DNA from: Myxococcales bacterium
GTDB lineage: Bacteria; Myxococcota_A; Polyangia; Haliangiales; Haliangiaceae
DNA: 64,000 nt
Assembly (NCBI GenBank): GCA_016794525.1
Contig: JAEUJY010000131.1
Coordinates: forward strand, 1-64,000
Direction: 5' to 3'
The notes under the pieces were generated by a model, which saw nothing but the letters and a program-made list of their open reading frames with translations, was not told the origin of the DNA and did not search any database. Below are positions 28,016-35,604 of this stretch, one piece after another. Both the position numbers and the translations under genes were made by a program. Numbering within the stretch: position 1 is the first letter of the stretch; every line of letters begins with the position of its first letter.

Positions 28016-28858
28016 ATGAGCGATCCCACCGGCGCCGTCTCCCACGCCACCGACGCTGACTTCGCCACCAGCGTGCTGGCGCGCTCGCAGGCCGAGCCGG
28101 TGCTGGTCGACTTCTGGGCCGCGTGGTGCGGGCCGTGCCGCGCGCTGGGCCCGGTGCTCGAGCGCATCGCCGCCAGCGAGGCCGGGCGGGTCGCGGTGGT
28201 CAAGCTCGATACCGACGCCAACCCCGAGGTCGCGCGCCGCTACGAGATCCGCAGCATCCCGGCGGTGAAGCTGTTCCACCGCGGCGAGGTGGTGGCGGAG
28301 TTCGTCGGCGCGCTGCCCGAGGCGCAGATCCGGGCGTTCCTCGACGAGCACGTGCCGAGCGAGGCCGGCGAGCGCGCCCACGACGCCGCCCACGCGCTGG
28401 CGCTGGGCGATCTGGCCGACGCCCGGGCCCACGCCGAGGCCGCGCTGGCCGCGGGGCCGGCGGCGGCGGCGGCGGCGACCGCCCACGCCGTGCTCGCGCG
28501 CTGCGCGCTCGCGGCCGGCGACGTCGACGGCGCGGCCCGCCACGCCGCCGCGGTGCCGGCGACCGCGCCCGAGGCCGACGTCGCCGAGGCCATCGGCGAG
28601 CTGGCGGCGCTGGCCGCGACCACCGCCGCCGATCGCGGCGACGGCGCCGAGCCGGCCGCGCGGTTCGCCCGGGCGATCGATCAGGTGGTGCGCGGCGACG
28701 TGCCCGGCGGGCTCGAGGGCCTGCTGGCGCTGGTCGCCGATCACCGCCGGTGGAACGACGAGGCCGCCCGCAAGGCGATGCTGGTGGTGTTCCGGGTCAT
28801 CGGCCTGCGCAGCGAGACCTCCGACGCGTTCCGCCGGCGGCTGTCGATGGTGCTGTGA
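28016..28858 (+). CDS. cnoX: Thioredoxin-TPR fusion, CnoX/YbbN-like chaperedoxin
   Basis: 280 residues. Thioredoxin domain at about 10-112 with active site WCGPC (37-41) and cis-Pro in RSIPAVKLF. Ala-rich helical repeats of TPR type follow (about 118-280). This is the size and layout of E. coli CnoX/YbbN, a holdase protecting proteins from overoxidation and handing them to GroEL/DnaK. E. coli CnoX has lost the redox Cys pair, but this copy keeps CxxC, so it may also be a true thiol-disulfide reductase. It begins 4 nt after meaB, so it shares that transcript. Confidence 0.87.
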   Translation: MSDPTGAVSHATDADFATSVLARSQAEPVLVDFWAAWCGPCRALGPVLERIAASEAGRVAVVKLDTDANPEVARRYEIRSIPAVKLFHRGEVVAEFVGALPEAQIRAFLDEHVPSEAGERAHDAAHALALGDLADARAHAEAALAAGPAAAAAATAHAVLARCALAAGDVDGAARHAAAVPATAPEADVAEAIGELAALAATTAADRGDGAEPAARFARAIDQVVRGDVPGGLEGLLALVADHRRWNDEAARKAMLVVFRVIGLRSETSDAFRRRLSMVL

Positions 28859-28877
28859 GGCGGCGCGAGGGCAGCGC

Positions 28878-28916
28878 ACTATACTTCACATCACCGGATC
28901 TGTTGCGCAGTATAGT
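28878..28916. promoter_or_regulatory. Inverted ACTATAC/GTATAGT pair upstream of boxB
   Basis: ACTATAC (28878-28884) and GTATAGT (28910-28916) are perfect inverted repeats with centres 32 bp apart, each preceded on the plus strand by GCGC. The right copy reads TATAGT (a good -10) toward boxB; the left reads TATAGT on the minus strand. This could be an operator over a promoter or a symmetric promoter pair. About 125 nt separate it from the boxB start codon. Confidence 0.4.
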
Positions 28917-29041
28917 TCTTGTCGCTGATCAAGTGCGCGCGGCCTTTTCGCGGCCGATCGGCGCGCGCGCGCCGGCGTCGCAAGTCCTGCGCGAATCGGC
29001 GTCACCGCCTCGGCGCCGATCTTGCTGACCGCTCGCCCTCA

Positions 29042-30463
<1,422 letters not shown>

Positions 30464-30464
30464 G

Positions 30465-30596
30465 CGGGAGGCGGGGACGGGACGGGGACGGGGACGGGAT
30501 CGGAGACGGGGACGGGGACGGGATCGGAGACGGGCACGGGCACGGGCACGGGCACGGGCACGGAGACGGGGACGGGATCGGGATCCGGATCTCGGG
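30465..30596. repeat. Hexanucleotide tandem array C
   Basis: Units of GGGGAC, GGGATC/GGAGAC and GGGCAC (five in a row around 30530-30560), ending GGGATCCGGATC. It fills the entire 136-bp convergent gap: it begins 1 nt after the boxB stop and ends about 4 nt before the histidine-kinase stop. The plus strand carries several four-G runs with 2-nt spacers, a potential G-quadruplex. Confidence 0.88.
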
Positions 30597-30599
30597 GCC

Positions 30600-32450
30600 T
30601 CAGGCCGCCGGCAGGCGCAGCACTAGCTCGGCGCCCGGGCTGACGGTGCGCGGGATCAGCCCGCCGCCCATCGCGGCCGCGAGCGCGCTCGACAGCGCGA
30701 GGCCGAGGCCGAGGCCCGGCGGCGCGTCGTCGCCGGCGGCGCGGCGGAACGCCTGGAAGCGGCCGCGGCGCAGCGCCGCCGGCAGGCCGGGCCCGCGATC
30801 GCGCACGGCGATCTCGACCGCGCCGTCGACCTCGGCGACGGTCACGGTGATCGTGCGATCGGCGGCGCCGCGGGCGTACTTCTCGGCGTTGTCGAGCAGG
30901 TTGCCGACGATGCGCGCGACGGCGTCACGATCGAGGCGCGCGGTCGCCGCGGCGGGCGCGACCAGCTCGACGGTGGCGCCGGCGCGCTCGAGCCCGGGCC
31001 GCGCGCGCTCGATCGCGTCGGCGACCGCGGCCACCGCGTCGCCGAGCTCGGGGCGCACCGCCAGCGCGCCGCGCTCGAGCTGCGACACGCCCATCACGTT
31101 GGCCACCACCCGGCCCAGGCGCGCGGCCTCGACCGAGATGCGGTGCGCGTAGTCCTTGTGCTTGGCCGGATCGCCGAGCTCGTCGGCCAGCATGTCGCCG
31201 TAGAGCTGGATGCCGGCCAGCGGCGTGCGCAGCTCGTGGGCCGCCGCGGCGGCGAAGCGCGCGCGCTCCTGGGCCAGGCGCTCGCTGCGCGCGGTGACGC
31301 CGACCACCAGCAGGCCGCACAGCACCGCCATCACCGCGACCGGCACGAACTTGATCAAGAAGTCGCCGCGGCGCAGCGCGGCCACGTCGCCCAGGTTCGC
31401 CAGCGCCGCGTCGACGTCGATCTGCACCGACCACGGGGCGCCGACCAGCCCCAGCGGCGTGCCGCCCGCGTCGACCAGCGTCGGCGGCGACGCGACGCGA
31501 TCGGCAGGGCGCGTCGGCGCCTGCGCGGCGAGCCACGCCGCGACCTGCTCGCGCTGCACCACCAGGCCCTGGGTGCGCGCGCCGTCGGGCGTGATCACCT
31601 GGCGCACCGCCACCAGCGCCCGCGCGCCGGCGATCGTCGTCGACGTCCACACCAGCGGCGCCACCGTGATCACCACCGGCGGCGCCGGGGTCACCTTGCG
31701 CGGCGCGCGCGGCGCCCGCGGCGGTGGCGGCACGTCGGGCACCGGCGGCGGCGCCTTGGTCGCGGGCGCGCGCCGGGTCTGCGCGAAGATCTGGTTGGTC
31801 ATCTGGTTCTGGGCGTAGGCCTCGGGCGGCAGCTCGATGGTCTGGACGCTCGGCTCCTGCATCGGCATCTGCATCTGCACGTCGCCGGCCTGGTTGCCCA
31901 GCGCCGCGTTCGCGACCTGGCGCCGCGTCGGCGCGACCGCGACCTGGACCGGCTCGGCGGCGACCCGGACCGCGCCGCGCGCAGCGACGGCGGTGAGCTC
32001 GTCCTTGACCGCCAGCACCCCGGCCAGCGCCGGTCGATCGGGCGCGATCGACTGCACCGTCTCGGGGAGCTCGTCGTTGATGCTGGGCGACGACACCGCG
32101 CCGCCCTCGTCGATCTGGAAGTGCAGCGCCACCAGCGCGTCGGCGGGGCCGGGCGCCAGCGGCGACGGCGTCACCGCCAGACCCTCGCTGGCGCCGGCGG
32201 GATCGTGGAAGAGGTTCTGGTAGTGCAGGTACGGCCGCGCGCTCTCGGCGATCCGCAGCGCCTCGAGCCGCGCGGTCACGGCCGCCGCCGCCGCGACCTC
32301 GGCGTCGTGGGCGGCGCTCCGCTGCGCGGCGATCGCGGCGGCCACCTGGCCGTCGACCTCGCGCATGCCGGCGCGGTACCAGCCGAGCAGCACGATCGCG
32401 ATCGCGCCGCCGACCAGCGCCGCGACGATCGCGGTGCGCCCGCCGCTCAT
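30600..32450 (-). CDS. Sensor histidine kinase with large extracytoplasmic domain
   Basis: 616 residues. Membrane span at about 7-24, a very long periplasmic region (about 30-370), a second span at about 375-393, then HisKA with the phospho-acceptor in AAAAHELRTPLAG (about 405) and an HATPase domain with NLLDNAEKYA and GLGLGLALS. The periplasmic region contains a Met/Gln-rich stretch (QMQMPMQEPS, around 205-215) and a Pro-rich stretch (around 240-265), neither typical of known sensors. Its signal is unknown. The ATG overlaps the response-regulator stop (ATGA), so the pair is translationally coupled. Confidence 0.88.
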   Translation of the reverse strand: MSGGRTAIVAALVGGAIAIVLLGWYRAGMREVDGQVAAAIAAQRSAAHDAEVAAAAAVTARLEALRIAESARPYLHYQNLFHDPAGASEGLAVTPSPLAPGPADALVALHFQIDEGGAVSSPSINDELPETVQSIAPDRPALAGVLAVKDELTAVAARGAVRVAAEPVQVAVAPTRRQVANAALGNQAGDVQMQMPMQEPSVQTIELPPEAYAQNQMTNQIFAQTRRAPATKAPPPVPDVPPPPRAPRAPRKVTPAPPVVITVAPLVWTSTTIAGARALVAVRQVITPDGARTQGLVVQREQVAAWLAAQAPTRPADRVASPPTLVDAGGTPLGLVGAPWSVQIDVDAALANLGDVAALRRGDFLIKFVPVAVMAVLCGLLVVGVTARSERLAQERARFAAAAAHELRTPLAGIQLYGDMLADELGDPAKHKDYAHRISVEAARLGRVVANVMGVSQLERGALAVRPELGDAVAAVADAIERARPGLERAGATVELVAPAAATARLDRDAVARIVGNLLDNAEKYARGAADRTITVTVAEVDGAVEIAVRDRGPGLPAALRRGRFQAFRRAAGDDAPPGLGLGLALSSALAAAMGGGLIPRTVSPGAELVLRLPAA

Positions 32451-33124
32451 GCCTCGATCCCCCACGCGTAGCCCGCGCCCTTCACCGAGACGACGATCCG
32501 CGGGTGCGCCGGGTCGCGCTCGATCTTCTTGCGCAGCACCACGATCGCCATGTCGACCGCGCGCGTGTGCAGGTCGCCGCGCTGGCCGAACACCTGCTCG
32601 AGGATCTCGGCCCGCGACACCGCGCGACCGCGCTGCCGGTGCAGCCAGCGCAGCAGGCCGGCCTCGCGCGGCGTCAACGCGATCGTCGCGTCGCCGCGGC
32701 GCGCGGTCAACCGGCCGAAGTCGACCACCAGCCCGTCGACGTCGAGGTGCTCGATCACCTCGGCCGGCGCCCGCCGGCCCAGCGCCCGCACCCGGGCGAG
32801 CAGCTCGCGCGCCGAGAACGGCTTGGTGACGTAGTCGTCGGCGCCCTCGCCCAGCCCGCGCACCTTGTCATCCTCGCTGCCGCGCGCGGTCAGCATCAAG
32901 ATCGGCATGCCCGGCCGCGCCGCGCGCAGCCGCCGGCACACGTCCATGCCCGACAGCCGCGGCAGCATGAGGTCGAGCACGATCAGATCCCACGCCTCGG
33001 CCAGCCCGCGCTCGACCGCCGCCACGCCATCCGCCACCGCCGCCACCTCGTGGCCATCGCCACCCAGCAGATCGGTCAAGCCTTCCCGCAGGCTCGCCTC
33101 GTCTTCGACGACCAGGATGCGCAC
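32447..33124 (-). CDS. OmpR-family response regulator
   Basis: 225 residues. Receiver domain with acidic pocket VVEDE, phospho-acceptor D51 in VLDLMLP, Thr in LMLTARG and Lys in VTKPF. Winged-helix Trans_reg_C domain at about 130-225 ends in VSVKGAGYAWG. It binds DNA when phosphorylated, presumably by the kinase encoded immediately downstream. GTG start; CACACT ends 6 nt upstream on the minus strand, a weak version of the -10-like element. Hexamer array D lies upstream. Confidence 0.92.
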   Translation of the reverse strand: MRILVVEDEASLREGLTDLLGGDGHEVAAVADGVAAVERGLAEAWDLIVLDLMLPRLSGMDVCRRLRAARPGMPILMLTARGSEDDKVRGLGEGADDYVTKPFSARELLARVRALGRRAPAEVIEHLDVDGLVVDFGRLTARRGDATIALTPREAGLLRWLHRQRGRAVSRAEILEQVFGQRGDLHTRAVDMAIVVLRKKIERDPAHPRIVVSVKGAGYAWGIEA

Positions 33125-33180
33125 GCCCCCAGTGTGCCACCTCCGCCACCCCGCCGTGTCAGCGCCGTGTAAGGGCCGCC

Positions 33181-33350
33181 CCCCGTGCCCGTCCCCGTGC
33201 CCGTGCCCGTGCCCGATTCCCGTCCACGATTCCCGTCCCCGATTCCCGGTCGCGGTCACGGTCGCGGTCACGGTCGCGGTCGCGGTCGCGGCCACGGTCA
33301 CGGTCGCGGTCGCGGTCGCGGTCACGGTCACGGATCCGGATCCCGTCACC
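33181..33350. repeat. Hexanucleotide tandem array D (two-block)
   Basis: CCCGTG/CCCGTC/CCCGATT units (33181-33246) followed by CGGTCG and CGGTCA units (about 33247-33330), then GGATCCGGATCCCG. The block order (CCCGTN then GGTCRC) matches array B, and the GGATCCGGAT motif matches array C. It lies upstream of the response regulator rather than at a convergent junction. Confidence 0.87.
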
Positions 33351-33507
33351 GTCCCCGTCGGCCGAAAGCGGTGCGCGAATCGCATCGGCGATCCTCGCCG
33401 CATCGCTTTCCGCCGCGGGTGCACACTCCGCGAGCCTTCACGCGCACCGCGCTCGACACGCAGCGACCACCGCCGCCTCACCGCGCGCAGGTCGCGTCTC
33501 GCACGCC

Positions 33508-33652
33508 GGCTCCTTGGGTGTGGCTCACCCTGCGCGCCCGTCGCGCAGCGGGCCGCGCCCACGACCCGGCGGGGACAGTGCCCATGGCTGGTCGTGGGCA
33601 CGCCCCGTGCGCTCCAGGGCGCGTGGCGGGTGAGAGCCACACCCAAGGAGCC
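33508..33652 (+). ncRNA. 145-nt multibranched inverted-repeat element containing a Shine-Dalgarno
   Basis: Outer arms 33508-33526 and 33634-33652 pair perfectly over 19 bp; ACCC (33527-33530) with GGGT (33628-33631) extends the stem past a 2-nt bulge. Inside are three hairpins: 33531-33536 with 33542-33547 (6 bp, 5-nt loop), 33557-33566 with 33590-33599 (10 bp, 23-nt loop) and 33600-33606 with 33617-33624 (7 bp, one bulge). The last two compete for base 33599 only at the edge. The AAGGAG before the GTG at 33657 lies in the 3' outer arm (33645-33650), so folding would hide it. It could be a cis-regulatory RNA or a MITE-like DNA element; no target duplication is seen. Confidence 0.5.
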
Positions 33653-33656
33653 CGTC

Positions 33657-34148
33657 GTGTTCGAAGCCCTGACCATCGCCCGTGAGTTCATCGTCGCCGT
33701 CCGCCCGCTCATCGCCGAGATCGAGCTCCGCGACAACAACCTCGCCGATCAGCTGCGCCGCGCCGCGACCAGCGCCGCGCTCAACACCGCCGAGGGCGGC
33801 CGCCGCGACGGCCACGATCGCGCCGCCCGTTACCGCATCGCCGCCGGCGAGTGCGCCGAGGCCGCCACCGCCGTCCAGGTCGCCGTCGAGCCCGTGCCCG
33901 TGCCCGTGTCCGTGCCCGATCCCGTCTCCGTCTCCGTCCCCATCCCCGTCCTCCCCGTGCCCGTCCCGCTCACCACGGCGTGTCGTGATAGTCCTTCAAG
34001 AACCGACCCCACAGGTGCTTGCCGCTGGCATGCCCGGCGAACACCGGGTCGAGCACGCGCGCCGCACCGTCGACGATGTCGAGCGGCGGGTGGAAGCCGT
34101 GCACCGACGTCTTCATCTTGGCGATCGCCACGGGGTCCTCGTCGGTGA
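33657..34148 (+). pseudogene. Four-helix-bundle (S23/IVS-type) protein gene, C-terminus overrun by a hexamer array
   Basis: GTG start 7 nt after AAGGAG. Residues 1-75 match the four-helix-bundle family: FEALTIAREFIVAVRPLI, NNLADQLRRAATSAALNTAEG and RYRIAAGECAEAATAVQVAV. The family is usually about 115-125 residues. Here, from about residue 78, the frame enters hexamer array E and encodes PVPVPVSVPDPVSVSVP-type dipeptides. It then runs 179 bp antisense through the SDR gene to 34148 (163 residues). The last helix and natural stop are lost, so the gene is probably broken or extended. Family members occur in 23S rRNA intervening sequences and, as Avd, beside diversity-generating retroelements; neither context exists here. 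Confidence 0.65.
33890..33967. repeat. Hexanucleotide tandem array E, inside a reading frame
   Basis: CCCGTG, CCGTGT, CCCGAT, CCGTCT and CCCGTC/CCCATC units. It begins within the four-helix-bundle coding sequence and ends just before the SDR stop (minus strand, 33972-33970). It is another convergent junction, here with the array replacing the end of one gene. Confidence 0.85.
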
Positions 34149-35556
34149 CCCAGCCGGTGTCGACCGCGTTCATGTAGATGCCGTCGCGCACGTAGTCGGC
34201 GGCCGAGGTGCGCGTCAGCATGTTGAGCGCGGCCTTGGCCATGTTGGTGTGCGGGTGCTTGTCGGTCTTGAAGCGGCGGTAGAACTGCCCCTCCATCGCC
34301 GAGACGTTGACGACGTGGGCGTCCTTGGTCGGCACCGCCATCATCAGCGGCTTGAGCCGCGCGTTGAGCACGAACGGCGCGATCGCGTTGACCAGCTGCA
34401 CCTCGAGCAGCTCGGCGGTCGGCACGTCGGCCAGGGTCATCCGCCACGAGTTGGTGTCGCGCAGATCGACCTGCTGCAGGTCGGCGTCGTAGTGGCCGGC
34501 GGGGAACAGGTGGCTGCCGCGCTCGAGGTCCTCGGCCAGGACCGGCACCTGCGACAGGATCGCCGCGCGCCACAGCCCGGCCGGCTCGCCGCCGGCGGTG
34601 GCCAGCGCCGCGCCCGAGCCCAGCATCGGCGCCGCGGTCGGGTGCACGCCCCACCAGCGGGCCAGCATCGCGCGCTCGCGCGGGCCGACCTGCTCGGGGC
34701 CGACCGCCTCGCCGGCCAGCAGGTGATCGTAGAAGCCGCTGGGCCGCCGCACGGTCTGGCAGGCGTTGTTGATCAGCACGTCGAGCCGCGACCAGTTCGC
34801 GCGGACGTGGGCGCACAGCGCCTCCACCGACGGCGTATGGCGCAGGTCGCAGCCGAACACGTGGGCGCGGCTGGCCAGCTCCTCGCCGTCGGGCTCGGCG
34901 GCGAGCCGGCGCGCGGCGTCGACCGGGAAGCGCGTCACGATGATCGTCTCGGCGCCGGCGCGCAGCAGCTTCTTGGCGATCTCGGCGCCGATCTTCACGC
35001 GCGCGCCGGTGACCAGCGCGACCCGGCCGCGCAGATCGGTCGACTGGTTGCGCTTCTGCCAGTTCTCCTCGGCGCAGCGCGGGCACATCTGGTCGTAGAA
35101 CCAGTGCAGGTCGTGGAAGTCGACCTTGCAGACGTAGCAGTTGCGGGCCTCGCGCACCCGCGGCGGCGCCGCGTCGTCGCGGCGGGCCTCGGCCTCGGCC
35201 CAGGCACCGCCATCGGGCGCCGCGTCGATCGCCGCCGGATCGTCGATCAGCTCGCCCGGCGGCAGCGCCGGCACCGCGCCGAGGTGGCTGAACACCGGCA
35301 GCTTGCGCAGCGCGCGGATGCCGGTGGCGTCGAGGATCGCCGCATCGGCGGCCTTGGCCTCGGCCTCGGCCTTCTTGGTCAGACCCTTGCGCATCGCCTT
35401 GCGCATGTAGCGATCGGGCCGCGACAGCTTGCCGGCGGCCACCATCAGCCGGCGGCGCAGCTCGTCGGTCAGCTCGGCGACCCGGCGCGGCTCGTCGGCG
35501 AGGCCCTCGAGGAGGGCCACCAGGGCGGCGAGATCGGGAGGCGGTTCGGTCGACAC
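33970..35556 (-). CDS. Zinc-ribbon-extended SDR oxidoreductase lacking the catalytic Tyr
   Basis: 528 residues. A helical N-terminal part (about 1-125, Lys/Arg/Ala-rich) is followed by a CxxC...CxxC zinc ribbon (RNCYVCKVDFHD, MCPRCAEENW, about 145-180). A Rossmann domain then begins with RVALVTGARVKIGAEIAKKL. SDR signatures continue with DVLINNACQT and NVSAMEG (Ser position). At the YxxxK site the sequence is HTNMAKAALN, so the Lys is kept but Thr replaces the catalytic Tyr. It may bind NAD(P) without normal oxidoreductase chemistry. GTG start (VSTEPPPDLAAL); a much longer open frame upstream is the shadow of the acylase gene. Divergent from the acylase by 48 bp. Confidence 0.82.
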   Translation of the reverse strand: MSTEPPPDLAALVALLEGLADEPRRVAELTDELRRRLMVAAGKLSRPDRYMRKAMRKGLTKKAEAEAKAADAAILDATGIRALRKLPVFSHLGAVPALPPGELIDDPAAIDAAPDGGAWAEAEARRDDAAPPRVREARNCYVCKVDFHDLHWFYDQMCPRCAEENWQKRNQSTDLRGRVALVTGARVKIGAEIAKKLLRAGAETIIVTRFPVDAARRLAAEPDGEELASRAHVFGCDLRHTPSVEALCAHVRANWSRLDVLINNACQTVRRPSGFYDHLLAGEAVGPEQVGPRERAMLARWWGVHPTAAPMLGSGAALATAGGEPAGLWRAAILSQVPVLAEDLERGSHLFPAGHYDADLQQVDLRDTNSWRMTLADVPTAELLEVQLVNAIAPFVLNARLKPLMMAVPTKDAHVVNVSAMEGQFYRRFKTDKHPHTNMAKAALNMLTRTSAADYVRDGIYMNAVDTGWVTDEDPVAIAKMKTSVHGFHPPLDIVDGAARVLDPVFAGHASGKHLWGRFLKDYHDTPW

Positions 35557-35587
35557 CGGGCCCGCTCTTAGCACCGCCCCGGCCGCT

Positions 35588-35601
35588 CCGTATATATACG
35601 G
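35588..35601. promoter_or_regulatory. CCGTATATATACGG palindrome between divergent SDR and acylase genes
   Basis: A perfect 14-bp palindrome with a symmetric TATATATA core in a 48-bp divergent gap. TATATA (35591-35596) ends 8 nt before the acylase ATG at 35605, suggesting a leaderless transcript. Read on the other strand it gives the same hexamer toward the SDR gene with a leader of about 30 nt. It may be a shared symmetric -10 or a repressor site. Confidence 0.5.
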
Positions 35602-35604
35602 TGC

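Larger units (their letters stand above)
33125..33656. other. 532-bp gene-free stretch: array D plus inverted-repeat element
   Basis: From left to right: about 55 bp of response-regulator upstream region, hexamer array D (33181-33350), about 155 bp with no recognised feature, then the 145-nt inverted-repeat element (33508-33652), 4 nt before the four-helix-bundle start codon. Confidence 0.6.

Noticed and set aside
33657-34148. Diversity-generating retroelement (four-helix bundle as Avd)
   Set aside because: No reverse transcriptase, template repeat or variable-repeat target gene is present in the window.
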